Assembly: GCA_964572745.1 (NCBI GenBank)
Contig: CAZNFT010000003.1
Location: 1 to 64,000, forward strand
Origin: M50B103 sp041667565
GTDB lineage: Bacteria > Fidelibacterota > Fidelibacteria > Fidelibacterales > Fidelibacteraceae
Length of the DNA: 64,000 nucleotides
Direction of reading: 5' to 3'
Below, one piece after another: positions 48,497-56,399 of this stretch (its first letter is position 1; every line of letters begins with the position of its first letter). The notes below the pieces were generated by a model. The model had not been told where the DNA came from. It searched no databases and saw nothing but the letters and a program-made list of their open reading frames with translations. The translations under genes were made by a program, and so were the position numbers.

Positions 48497-49168
48497 ATGG
48501 ATCAATACTATTTAGTTAGAAGTCTTGATATTACAAAAGAAATTCCCGCGTGGGATTCCGCTTTTTGGGAGAAAGCCCCAATAGCCAATATAGATCATTT
48601 CCATGTAAAAAGTTCAAAACATCACCCTAAAACACAGGTTAAACTCCAATATAGCGATGAGGCTATTTATCTGACATTTCGAGTAGAGGATAAATATGTT
48701 CGTGCTGTTCATACGGAATACAATGCTCCGGTCAATGAAGATTCCTGTGTGGAATGGTTTATAAAACCTCCAAAGGCAGAAGGATATTATAATTTTGAAT
48801 TTAACGCTATTGGGACTTTACATGTAAATTATATCATAGATCCCGAAAGAGATGAAAATGGCAAACGAAAAAATGTTCGTCCTATTCCCAAAGATCACGC
48901 AAAACAGATAGAAGTTTCAAGCTCTTTCAAAGAACCTATAGAAAACGAGATAATTGCTGATACGATCTGGTTTCTTACTATAAAAATACCTTTTGAATTT
49001 TTTGACTTATATACAGATATCAAGAAGATAAATGGCTCAATCTGGCAGGGCAATTTATATAAATGCGGAGATAAAACTTCACATTCACATTGGGCGGCGT
49101 GGAGTCCTGTTGCTGAGCTGAATTTTCATCAACCTAAGCACTTTGGAGAATTCATTTTCAGTGATTAG
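48497..49168 (+). CDS. Carbohydrate-binding family 9-like protein
   Basis: A beta-sandwich of the CBM9-like (DOMON-related) family, 223 residues and without a signal peptide. The N-terminal pattern IPAWDSAFWEKAPIANIDHF, then KLQYSDEAIYLTFRVEDKY, the NEDSCVEWFIKP motif and YYNFEFNAIGTLHVNYI are characteristic, as is the closing GNLYKCGDKTSHSHWAAWSP. Ligand unknown. The lack of an export signal is notable for a carbohydrate-binding fold, and no sugar-degrading enzyme lies nearby. It is likely transcribed alone or with the cyclase gene 34 bp downstream. Confidence 0.8.
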   Translation: MDQYYLVRSLDITKEIPAWDSAFWEKAPIANIDHFHVKSSKHHPKTQVKLQYSDEAIYLTFRVEDKYVRAVHTEYNAPVNEDSCVEWFIKPPKAEGYYNFEFNAIGTLHVNYIIDPERDENGKRKNVRPIPKDHAKQIEVSSSFKEPIENEIIADTIWFLTIKIPFEFFDLYTDIKKINGSIWQGNLYKCGDKTSHSHWAAWSPVAELNFHQPKHFGEFIFSD

Positions 49169-49202
49169 CCTTCATACCTTATCTTAAAACAGGGAGACGA
49201 TC

Positions 49203-50000
49203 ATGAAGGGAAAATTAAAAATGAAGCGGTATTGTACGGGGAAGCTGCACGGCACAGCAGTATTTTTGGATATTAGAAACTTTCTTGGAATATCCGGTAT
49301 TTTAGAAAATGAAAAGATCTGTAAATTTGTCATTGATGTTATGGAACCCTTATCTTATTGCGTTATTAAGCATAGTGGAAGGGTTTGCCAGATCCAAGGG
49401 GATGGCATTATGGCAATATTTGAACATAATGATAATCCCCATCATGCAATATCGGCAGTTGAATGTGCCTTAGATATGCAGGCTATTCTTGATAAGCTTA
49501 ATCCTATTGAAATGGATGGCATACGAATTCCTTTAAAAGCAAGAATTGGTGTTTGTTGCGGTGATATGTATGCCTGTTTCTTGAATGTTCAAGGTCATAA
49601 AGAATATCTTGTTTTAGGAAAAAGCGTTAATCTGGCTTCCCGTTATCAAAATATCAACAAACATTATAATACGAAGATACTGGTGGATGAAAGCGTCTTT
49701 AGCTATATTAAAGAGTATATTATTACCCGTAAACTAGATAATGTTAAAATCGAAGGCTGTGGTGATAATAAACAACTATATGAAATTCTTTACGATAGGC
49801 GTGAAGAGGAGCATAGGCATAGAATAAAAGCTCATTACGAAAAGGGTCTTGTAAATTATTTGCAAGGAAATCTGGATGATGCCATTCATTGGTTTTCTAT
49901 GGTATCGGAAGACAAGGCAAGCTATTTAATGATGGAGCGATGTCAGGAAATGAAGATTTTGCAGGATGTGAAAGCAAAAGAAGCTAAAAAGAAAAAATAA
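49203..50000 (+). CDS. Class III adenylate/guanylate cyclase-like protein with TPR-like tail
   Basis: A cytosolic 265-residue protein with a class III cyclase domain (about 15-190) and no membrane segment. Metal-binding aspartates are Asp23 (TAVFLDIRNF) and Asp67 (IQGDGIMAIF). The transition-state pair is Asn143 and Arg147 in GKSVNLASRYQN. The base-selecting position before the VLG motif is Leu rather than Asp/Thr (ATP) or Cys/Glu (GTP), so the product is not certain. Residues about 205-250 look like one TPR hairpin (HYEKGLVNYLQGNLDDAIHW), common in cyclases of this group. RBS GGGAG precedes the ATG. CRP-like palindromes at 36476 and 61334 fit a cAMP circuit. Confidence 0.85.
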   Translation: MKGKLKMKRYCTGKLHGTAVFLDIRNFLGISGILENEKICKFVIDVMEPLSYCVIKHSGRVCQIQGDGIMAIFEHNDNPHHAISAVECALDMQAILDKLNPIEMDGIRIPLKARIGVCCGDMYACFLNVQGHKEYLVLGKSVNLASRYQNINKHYNTKILVDESVFSYIKEYIITRKLDNVKIEGCGDNKQLYEILYDRREEEHRHRIKAHYEKGLVNYLQGNLDDAIHWFSMVSEDKASYLMMERCQEMKILQDVKAKEAKKKK

Positions 50001-50009
50001 GAGGTATGC

Positions 50010-51218
50010 ATGCACTATATTTTATTGGGAGCTGGACTGCTATTTGGAGCATTGATCGTTTATATTGTTTTTCAATTTGTTCTTAAAAAAAAAGCTCAGG
50101 AAGCTGAAGCTCATAGGGAATTATTATCAGAAGCAAACAATCAAATTGCTCGCTTAGAAACTGAAAAACTTGGACTTGAAAGAGAAAAAGAGCTTTTAAG
50201 GGAACAGAGTGCCAAAGATGAAACGCTGCAAAAGACTTTGAGCGAACGCTTTAAAAATCTTGCCAATGAAATATTCGATGAAAAAAGTAAAAAAAACACT
50301 GATACAATTAAGTTAGTCCTTGCACCCATAGAAAAAGATATTGATCAATTTCGAAAAAAGATTGAGGAATTGAATTCTGGTACGACGCATAGAATGGCAA
50401 GTTTAACTTCAACGATAAATGAATTGAAAGAACTGAATAAAGATATTACAGAAGAAACTGCAAACTTAACCAAAGCTTTAAAAGGTGATGTAAAAAAACA
50501 AGGGAATTGGGGGGAATTAATTCTTGAGCGCTTATTGGAAATATCGGGCTTAAAAAAAGGAATTGAATACGAGACCCAATCTGCTTTTAATGATGAAGAA
50601 GGTCGCCGCGTTCTTGATATTCTGATCAAATTACCTGAAAATAAACATCTTATTATTGACTCAAAGGTTTCTTTGGTAGATTATGAGCGCTTGACTAAAG
50701 CTGAAACTCCTGAAGAAATTGACCGCTGCAAGAAAGCTTTGAGCATTTCGATAAAAACACATGTTGACGATCTGGCAAGCAAACACTATCAAACAATTAA
50801 AGGTCTGAACTCACCGGATTATGTTTTTATGTTCATTCCCATTGAAGGTGCCTTTTATTCAATTTTTGAAGAGGATATGTCTTTATACCAATATGCCATA
50901 AATAAAAATGTCATGATCGTAAGTCCAACGACCCTTTTGGCCAGCTTAAGAACAGTATCGGCATTATGGCAGCAAGAAAATCAAACGAAGAACGCACTTG
51001 AAATTGCTTCAGAAAGCGGAAAGTTGCTGGATAAATTTGTATCGTTTTACGATGATTTCCAAAAGATTGGCAGACAGTTACAAACTGTACAGAATTCTTA
51101 TGATGATGCTGAAAACAAATTAAAGACCGGCAAGGGCAACCTAGTAAGTCGCGCTCAAAAGATCCAGGATATGGGCGCAACGCCTAGCAAGCAACTTCCT
51201 AAGACTACTGAAGAATAG
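50010..51218 (+). CDS. rmuC: DNA recombination protein RmuC
   Basis: Inner-membrane-anchored protein that limits recombination between inverted repeats; the fold is nuclease-like. It is 402 residues: one N-terminal helix (about 2-24, YILLGAGLLFGALIVYIVFQ), a coiled coil (about 30-150), then the RmuC core with KGDVKKQGNWGELILERLLE, DILIKLPENKHLIIDSKVSL, YVFMFIPIEGAFYSIFEED and NVMIVSPTTLLASLRTVSAL. It ends in a short low-complexity tail. It lies nine bp after the cyclase gene; an upstream ATG at 50006 is out of frame. Confidence 0.95.
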   Translation: MHYILLGAGLLFGALIVYIVFQFVLKKKAQEAEAHRELLSEANNQIARLETEKLGLEREKELLREQSAKDETLQKTLSERFKNLANEIFDEKSKKNTDTIKLVLAPIEKDIDQFRKKIEELNSGTTHRMASLTSTINELKELNKDITEETANLTKALKGDVKKQGNWGELILERLLEISGLKKGIEYETQSAFNDEEGRRVLDILIKLPENKHLIIDSKVSLVDYERLTKAETPEEIDRCKKALSISIKTHVDDLASKHYQTIKGLNSPDYVFMFIPIEGAFYSIFEEDMSLYQYAINKNVMIVSPTTLLASLRTVSALWQQENQTKNALEIASESGKLLDKFVSFYDDFQKIGRQLQTVQNSYDDAENKLKTGKGNLVSRAQKIQDMGATPSKQLPKTTEE

Positions 51219-51232
51219 TTTATAATTAATAA

Positions 51233-51278
51233 AACCCTATGCATAAGTTCCCATCTAAGCATTTAGGGTTAAAATTTT
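51233..51278 (+). terminator. Weak candidate terminator after rmuC
   Basis: AACCCTA and TAGGGTT can pair over a long 24-base loop that partly folds, followed only by AAAATTTT. It is poor as an intrinsic terminator but correctly placed between rmuC and the sigma factor gene. Confidence 0.4.
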
Positions 51279-51334
51279 CCTTTCCCTTTTTTCCTTTACT
51301 AGCTTTTGCCTTTTTATTTTTGCCTTGATTCTTG

Positions 51335-51340
51335 TATAAT
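51335..51340 (+). promoter_or_regulatory. Candidate -10 element of the sigma factor operon
   Basis: A perfect TATAAT lies 73 bases upstream of the sigma factor start, without a convincing -35. An alternative is the AAC-N17-GTC pair at 51366-51388, which would fit an ECF-type autoregulated promoter. Confidence 0.3.
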
Positions 51341-51412
51341 TGAAAGATTCAATAAATAATTTGTTAACATTTCCACATGCATGGGGTCTTTATAGTAAGA
51401 GACAGGTAGGAC

Positions 51413-51883
51413 ATGGTAAATAAACGAGAATTCGAAAATTGGGTGAAGGACTACCATGACCGTATCTACGCAAGGATCTTTCATATTGTGGGAAATGAGG
51501 ACGACGCTTTAGATGTTACGCAAGATGTGTTTTTAAAGGCCTACAAGAAGCGTTCTACCTTTCGCGGGGATTCGTCTCCCTATACATGGTTGCGTCGCAT
51601 AGCGACGAACTATGCCTTGAATTTCGTTACTCGTGGCAAGACTAAGCTCTGGAATGAGTTCCACGATTACCAACATGAGCAAGAAGTGGAAGAAAAAGAA
51701 GAACGCGTCTTTCAAAAATCTTGGCTGGATCATCTATCCAAGATGGAACGCAAAGTTGTCGAGAGCAGAGTTTTTGATAAATTATCTTTTCGCGACGTAG
51801 CAGAAGCTTTAGATACGACTGAAAATTCTGCAAAGGTCCTTTACCACAAAGCAATAAAAAAACTGCAACAGGTAGTAAAATGA
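51413..51883 (+). CDS. ECF-family RNA polymerase sigma factor
   Basis: A group 4 sigma factor of 156 residues. Region 2 (about 8-75) shows IFHIVGNEDDALDVTQDVFLKAYKK and YTWLRRIATNYALNF, the -10 and core-binding segment. Region 4 (about 105-155) shows MERKVVESRVFDKLSFRDVAEALDTTENSAKVLYHKAIKKL with its helix-turn-helix, reading across the whole stretch in short segments. Its last codon overlaps the anti-sigma start by four bp (ATGA), so the two are coupled. The downstream Spy-like genes suggest that the regulon deals with envelope or metal stress. Confidence 0.94.
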   Translation: MVNKREFENWVKDYHDRIYARIFHIVGNEDDALDVTQDVFLKAYKKRSTFRGDSSPYTWLRRIATNYALNFVTRGKTKLWNEFHDYQHEQEVEEKEERVFQKSWLDHLSKMERKVVESRVFDKLSFRDVAEALDTTENSAKVLYHKAIKKLQQVVK

Positions 51884-52326
51884 AATGTGAACAAGTACAA
51901 GAGCTATTTCCCGAGCTGTTAGAGGGAAAGGGGACTTATCCCGAAGCTGAAAAGCATCTGGAAAGATGTGCCGAATGCAAGACACTCTTTCATGTGTTTA
52001 AAAGTATTGCAGACGAGAGAGATGTTTGTCTCGATTGCGAAAAACGCGAATCCAATCTTACAATAATACAAAAAAAGATGAAACGTCACGATAGATTCGT
52101 TTTTACCCGTCGCGTTTCTTCGCTGGCGGCAATATTCTTGCTGGCTATTGTAAGCATCTTTAATATCAATGGATCAGGACAGGCTATGCTCGCTGATATT
52201 AGCGATGATGTACTGTATCTGCAGTCTGAGAGCAATATGGTTCCTGATGTCAATATGGATAATGATGCGATCATCGCTTATCTTAGCGAATACGAAAGCA
52301 TTGAAACTTTAGCAACTTTGTTCTAA
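51880..52326 (+). CDS. Anti-sigma factor with zinc-finger (ZAS-like) domain
   Basis: A membrane protein of 148 residues that should hold the preceding sigma factor inactive. The N-terminal HLERCAEC (residues about 28-35) is the HxxxCxxC zinc motif of ZAS anti-sigma factors, after the helix MKCEQVQELFPELLEG. A single membrane segment follows (about 85-103, SSLAAIFLLAIVSIFNI), then a short acidic periplasmic tail without a recognisable domain. Overlap with the sigma gene and the zinc motif make the call firm. Confidence 0.88.
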   Translation: MKCEQVQELFPELLEGKGTYPEAEKHLERCAECKTLFHVFKSIADERDVCLDCEKRESNLTIIQKKMKRHDRFVFTRRVSSLAAIFLLAIVSIFNINGSGQAMLADISDDVLYLQSESNMVPDVNMDNDAIIAYLSEYESIETLATLF

Positions 52327-52342
52327 GAACAAGGAGAAAAAT

Positions 52343-52849
52343 ATGAAAAAAGCATTAACACTTATGCTTATCTTAAGTCTTGCATTTGGCGCTCTGTTTG
52401 CCAGGGAAGGTCGGGGCAGACGACACAATCCAGTGAATGAACAACCCTATTATCAGTACATGATCTTTAGAATGACAGAAGAGTTAGAGCTTACGCAGGA
52501 ACAGGCGGAAAAGTTATTCCCGGTGAATCGACCCTACCGAAACGCTAAGCATGAATTACATATATTGATGAATGAGCTAAGTGAAGAGGTCTATAGCAAA
52601 GAAGAAATTACGAAAGCAGATCTTCAGGCATACAAGAAAAAAATTTATGATCTAAAAAAGCAAGAATTGGACTTGGATGAAAAATATTATGCTGACGTAG
52701 AAAAATTTCTCGATCCTGAACAAGTCGCAAAATTGATATTTTTTGAACCACGTTTTAGACGAGAACTATCTCGTGAGTTAAAACAACGATATGTACCCGA
52801 AAATGAAAAAAGAAGAGAGAAAAACACTTTCTTTAGAAATAGAAAATAA
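52343..52849 (+). CDS. Exported Spy/CpxP-like (LTxxQ) protein
   Basis: A small helical periplasmic protein of 168 residues. A signal peptide (ALTLMLILSLAFGALFA) precedes a basic stretch (REGRGRRHN). ELTQEQAEKLFPVNRPYRNA is a variant of the LTxxQ repeat typical of CpxP/Spy chaperones, followed by long charged helices (about 60-130). It could act as a periplasmic chaperone or metal sensor, and as a target of the sigma factor two genes upstream. It lies 16 bp after the anti-sigma gene. Confidence 0.75.
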   Translation: MKKALTLMLILSLAFGALFAREGRGRRHNPVNEQPYYQYMIFRMTEELELTQEQAEKLFPVNRPYRNAKHELHILMNELSEEVYSKEEITKADLQAYKKKIYDLKKQELDLDEKYYADVEKFLDPEQVAKLIFFEPRFRRELSRELKQRYVPENEKRREKNTFFRNRK

Positions 52850-52861
52850 AAGGAGATAGAG

Positions 52862-53407
52862 ATGAAACACAAACACATTATAATTAGCCTTTCGCTTCTT
52901 CTGGTTGCCAGTATGGCATTTGCAGGACTTGGAAGAGGACGCCAGATGGACAATTATGGAAGAGGGCGTCAGCCAGCTAATTACGGACCACGCTATAATG
53001 TAGCTGAATGTATATTGAGCGATGAAGAGCGCGATCAGGTCCAAGCTGCAAGATATGATTATGAAAAATCAGCCATTCCAATGCGTTCTGATATCAGAGT
53101 TCTGAGGATGGAAGCTAATCAAATGATCATGGATGGTAAATCACAGAAAGATATTTCAGCTAAGCTTGATAAAGCCAATGCTCTTAGAGCTGAGATGACA
53201 GAAAAAAAACTTGATCATCAGCTGGCGGTCAGAAAGATCGTCGGTGAAGATAAATACAAACAAATGGGCATGGCAACAAGAGCCTATACCGGCAGAGGAA
53301 ATTATGCTCCAGCTGGTAATAGACAAAACAGGTTTCAATGTGATGACTATGGCTATCGCAGAAGCGGAAATTCACGTCCTCGCAATAGTGGCAGACGTCG
53401 TTACTAA
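52862..53407 (+). CDS. Exported Spy/CpxP-like protein with Gly/Arg-rich ends
   Basis: 181 residues. The signal peptide (IIISLSLLLVASMAFA) is followed by a GRG-rich stretch (GLGRGRQMDNYGRGRQ). A helical core (about 55-135) has ILSDEERDQVQAARYDYE, an LTxxQ-like start, and ALRAEMTEKKLDHQLAVRKI. The C-terminus is again Gly/Arg/Asn-rich (SGNSRPRNSGRRRY). It is likely a paralogue of the gene before it, 12 bp upstream. The basic tails might bind nucleic acid, LPS or other polyanions; no data show which. A terminator lies 32 bp downstream. Confidence 0.72.
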   Translation: MKHKHIIISLSLLLVASMAFAGLGRGRQMDNYGRGRQPANYGPRYNVAECILSDEERDQVQAARYDYEKSAIPMRSDIRVLRMEANQMIMDGKSQKDISAKLDKANALRAEMTEKKLDHQLAVRKIVGEDKYKQMGMATRAYTGRGNYAPAGNRQNRFQCDDYGYRRSGNSRPRNSGRRRY

Positions 53408-53439
53408 AAATTAACCTTAATTACTTTCCATACATTGGC

Positions 53440-53467
53440 AAAGCCCCGAAGAGATTCGGGGCTTTTT
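53440..53467 (+). terminator. Rho-independent terminator of the sigma factor operon
   Basis: AAAGCCCCGAA and TTCGGGGCTTT pair perfectly around a GAGA loop and run into TTTTT. Confidence 0.94.
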
Positions 53468-53533
53468 ATTTTTAATTGAAAATTGAATATTGTACAATGG
53501 AGGCATTAAATATTAAAGGATGTTTTCTCATTT

Positions 53534-53696
53534 TTAATCATCCTTCACACAGCGTATAGAATTCCCACCCCCAAAATAATTATAATATCGTTGAATATGC
53601 TCTTCAGCCAAGGGTATAAATCTGTACCATGTTTCGTTCATGTCAAATTCGGTAGTAGTCCAAAAAGCTGCACTATATCCCATTTTATTATATTTA
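53534..53696 (-). pseudogene. 3' remnant of a FISUMP-domain (Fibrobacter major paralogous) gene
   Basis: On the minus strand an open frame of about 53 codons reads KYNKMGYSAAFWTTTEF, then ETWYRFIPLAEEHI and NSIRCVKDD followed by TAA. This is the conserved C-terminal end of the FISUMP domain (FWS/TTE, AWYR, S-RCVKD). It has no start codon with an RBS and runs backwards directly into the terminal repeat of the insertion sequence at 53697, so the rest of the gene is lost. No matching upstream part was recognised on the other side of the element. Confidence 0.7.
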
Positions 53697-54732
53697 GGCT
53701 TAATGGTAATTTTGTGAGGCTAAAATCGCCATAATTTACTGAATATTAGAAAAATAGATACGATTTCTTATTTTATAAATAAAAACATGGTCAAAAAGAT
53801 GTCCCCGATGCAGTTCTTTAAGAACTAAAAAGAATGGTAGAAAACGTAATAGACAGAGCTATAAATGTCATAATTGTTCATATCAATTTCAAAGCAAATT
53901 AAGAAATATCACCCGCTTTCAAGATGCCCTTTTTAGTGATTATTCAGATGGTAAACAAAGCCTTGAGCAGTTAGGTAAAAAGTATAATTTGTCTGTCAAA
54001 ACAATTAGATCTAAGCTTATTAAACACAAAGTAATAATTCCTAAATATGAGCCTACTGAAACGGTAATTGTTTTGGATACAACATACTGTCGACGAAACT
54101 TTGATGTCATGGTTTTTCGCGATATATACCAAAAGAATAACCTTCATTGGCAGTATGTTACCTATGAAACCATTAGTTTATACAAACAAGGGATACAAGT
54201 TCTAAAACTTAGAGGATGGAGTATTAAAGCTATCGTTTGTGGCGGTTAGAAGAGGCTTATTTAACGCGTTTCCGGGGATTCCCATGCAGATGTGCCATTT
54301 CCAACAATTGGCGATTATACGTCGTTATTTAACGCAAAATCCTCGTTTAGAAGCACATATTGAATTAAAGAAATTGTCAAATACATTGACAACGATTGAT
54401 AAAGAATCATGGTTATTTGCCTTGGATCAATGGTATCAAAAATGGAGTGAATATTTAAAAGAAAAAACCGTAGATCCAATGTCAGGAAAATGGCATTATA
54501 CTCACAAAAAACCACGCGGTGCTTATCAAAGTTTAGAACGATATACACCGTATCTTTTTACTTTCCAGGATTATCCCGAATTAGGGATTCCCAATACAAC
54601 AAATTCATTGGATGGATCCTTTGCAAACTTGAAATCAAAACTAAGACTTCATCAGGGAATTAAAAGGCAAATGAAAACAATTTTAACTGATCATTTTTTG
54701 GCAAAATAGCCTCGCAAAATTACCATTAAGCC
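53697..54732 (+). mobile_element. Decayed insertion sequence of the IS256/IS1249-like type
   Basis: A 1036-bp element with terminal inverted repeats of 26 bp that match at 25 positions (53697-53722 and 54707-54732, outer sequence GGCTTAATGGTAATTTTG). It holds one transposase gene that fills most of its length and whose stop codon lies in the right repeat. No clear target-site duplication was found: the eight bases on each side differ. The transposase carries frameshifts, so the element is probably immobile by itself. Confidence 0.85.
53787..54709 (+). pseudogene. Transposase pseudogene, IS1249-like
   Basis: Reading across two frameshifts gives about 306 residues. A zinc ribbon follows a short start (CPRCSS at 53800, YKCHNCSYQFQ), then a helix-turn-helix (LEQLGKKYNLSVKTIRSKL). 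The catalytic core shows VIVLDTTYCRRNFDVMVFRD (first Asp), QMCHFQQLAIIRRYL, and the C-terminal TTNSLDGSFANLKSKLRLHQ that marks IS1249-type transposases. Defects: the ATG at 53787 is one frame away from the zinc ribbon (extra base in an A-run near 53793-53799), and a T insertion near 54246 ends the frame at TAG 54247. In addition the residue expected to be Asp in the xDGRRG motif is Gly (GGC). Confidence 0.8.
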
Positions 54733-54795
54733 ACTATCAACTTTTCGACAATCCAGCAGGCCTTCGCTTCTCTCACGCACCAGCTGGAAGGTCAA

Positions 54796-55989
54796 TCATA
54801 TACGGAGTATGGCTTCCGCCAGTTCTTTCGCTAAAGCATCACACAATTCGAAATCGTTAGGTTTTGCTGAGTATTTAGCTTCGATAGAATCGCCAATCTT
54901 ATTCCAGCCCAATTCTTCTACATGTTTGTTTAGGGCTTTTACGCCACCGCCGCTCCAAGTGGAAGTCCCTAATATGGCAACATGCCTAGACGCCATTTTG
55001 CGTTCTTGGAATTTATGAACGATCTGCATGACTGAAGGGAATAGGGCATTATTGTAGGCGGGGGAGGCTAGGACAACACCATTATATTTCCATACGGCAG
55101 ATAGTATATATGAAGGATGGGTTTCTGAAGCATCGTATACTTCGACTTCTGGGACGCCGTTTTCTTTAAGTTTGCGCGCAAAGTAGTCAGCCAGTTCTTC
55201 TGTATGACCATACATTGATCCATAAATAACTACGACGCCGGCTTGGGTTTCTTCGCGACTCCATTTATCGTAGCGTGTTAATGCCCAGGCGGGATCTTTG
55301 CGGAAAACAGGTCCATGAGTGGAAGCTATAATTTTAATAGGAACACCTTCAAGAGTTTTGAACGCGCGTTGTACATTCTTGCCATATTTACCGACAATAT
55401 TTGAATAGTAACGGCGCATCTCATTTTCGTAGCGATCTATGTTAAGTTCATCGTCAAAGATGCCACCATCTAAAGATTTGAAAGATCCAAAGGCGTCACC
55501 AGAAAATAGAATGCCGTCTTTTTCATCAAATGTCATCATCGTTTCAGGCCAATGAACCATAGGTGTAGAATAAAATTTAAGAGATCTATCGCCAGTCTCT
55601 AAAACATCGCCATGAGCAATGACTAATTTATTTTTACATTTCCCATAAAAGCCATCAAGGAATTTAAATGTATTCACATTACCCACAATAATGAGATCGG
55701 GATAAGATTTTAGCAAGGATGTTAAAGCACCGGAATGATCGGGTTCTGTGTGATTTACAACTAAATAATCTAAGGGTTTCCCCTGTAGAATATCTTGAAT
55801 CTCAGTAATAAATGAATCCGTATTGGATGATTCAACGGTATCAACTAAGATGGTTTTTGTATCATTGATTAAATAGGCATTATATGAAACGCCTTGAGGT
55901 ATTGGCCAAAGATTTTCAAAACGAGAGGTGCGACGGTCGTTGACTCCCAAATAGTATACGTTTTCAGCTAATTTTATATTACGGTTCAT
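54796..55989 (-). CDS. Flavodiiron protein (A-type flavoprotein, FprA-like)
   Basis: A cytosolic enzyme that reduces O2 to water and/or NO to N2O, protecting anaerobes. It is 397 residues. The metallo-beta-lactamase domain (about 1-250) has the diiron ligand motif HTEPDHSG (His-x-Glu-x-Asp-His), a GDVLETGDRSLKFY stretch, HWPETMMTF and FSGDAFGSF, and STHGPVFR. The flavodoxin domain (about 255-397) has the FMN loop VVIYGSMYGHTEELADYF and ILGTSTWSGGG. No C-terminal rubredoxin is fused, so electrons come from a separate donor. RBS AAGGAG lies seven bases before the ATG. Confidence 0.95.
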   Translation of the reverse strand: MNRNIKLAENVYYLGVNDRRTSRFENLWPIPQGVSYNAYLINDTKTILVDTVESSNTDSFITEIQDILQGKPLDYLVVNHTEPDHSGALTSLLKSYPDLIIVGNVNTFKFLDGFYGKCKNKLVIAHGDVLETGDRSLKFYSTPMVHWPETMMTFDEKDGILFSGDAFGSFKSLDGGIFDDELNIDRYENEMRRYYSNIVGKYGKNVQRAFKTLEGVPIKIIASTHGPVFRKDPAWALTRYDKWSREETQAGVVVIYGSMYGHTEELADYFARKLKENGVPEVEVYDASETHPSYILSAVWKYNGVVLASPAYNNALFPSVMQIVHKFQERKMASRHVAILGTSTWSGGGVKALNKHVEELGWNKIGDSIEAKYSAKPNDFELCDALAKELAEAILRI

Positions 55990-56017
55990 TAAAACTCCTT
56001 TTTTTATTTCAACTGTA

Positions 56018-56046
56018 AATATACAAAAAAATTAGATTTTTGACAG
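56018..56046 (-). promoter_or_regulatory. Candidate promoter of the flavodiiron gene
   Basis: On the minus strand CTGTCA and TATATT are 17 bp apart, 29 bases before the ATG. The -35 lies within the dispersed repeat at 56034, which weakens the call. Confidence 0.35.
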
Positions 56047-56072
56047 AATAATCTTAGACCGGATAACAGGAT
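56034..56072 (-). repeat. Dispersed intergenic repeat, copy A
   Basis: Read on the minus strand this starts ATCCTGTTATCC and ends TATTCTGTCAAAA-like sequence. It matches copy B (58871-58909, plus strand) at about 30 of 39 positions. The two copies flank mutS2 in opposite orientation. The ATCCTGT...CTGTCAAAA type of sequence recalls short dispersed intergenic repeats seen in other bacterial genomes. Confidence 0.6.
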
Positions 56073-56399
56073 AAACATGATAGCGGGGTTTGGTGGTTTG
56101 CAAATGCTATCTAATTTAAACGAATTCAATAGACTTGTGCAAAGATATAAAGTAACACAAAGGCACAAAGTCTTTTAAAACCGCAAAGTTTCACAAGATC
56201 TTCGCATAGTAACAAAGTTCACAAAAGAAGCACGCGACTTTTTTTATATTGTCTTTTTGTGAGCTTAATTCACTTGGCGGTTTATTAACTGTGGGCTTAT
56301 GTATCTTCGTGGTTAAATATTTTATTCTTAGAGGCTTTACGCCTTCGCTCTACGAGCTATGGCGCACAAGTGTGTTACTTAGCGCCTTTGTGTGAGGTA
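56073..56399. other. Gene-free spacer with degenerate short repeats
   Basis: About 330 bases between mutS2 and the flavodiiron gene with no coding potential seen in any frame. It contains loosely repeated A-rich phrases (CACAAAGGCACAAAG, CGCAAAGTTTCACAA, CAAAGTTCACAAAA) between 56150 and 56240. A ten-base inverted pair ACACAAAGGC / GCCTTTGTGT (near 56156 and 56384) brackets most of it. It resembles an eroded repeat element or a long mRNA hairpin; no promoter or RNA gene could be named. Confidence 0.45.

Noticed and set aside
54733..54795. Continuation of the FISUMP gene on the right of the IS
   Set aside because: A minus-strand reading gives a few loosely similar residues but with a stop codon and no domain match.
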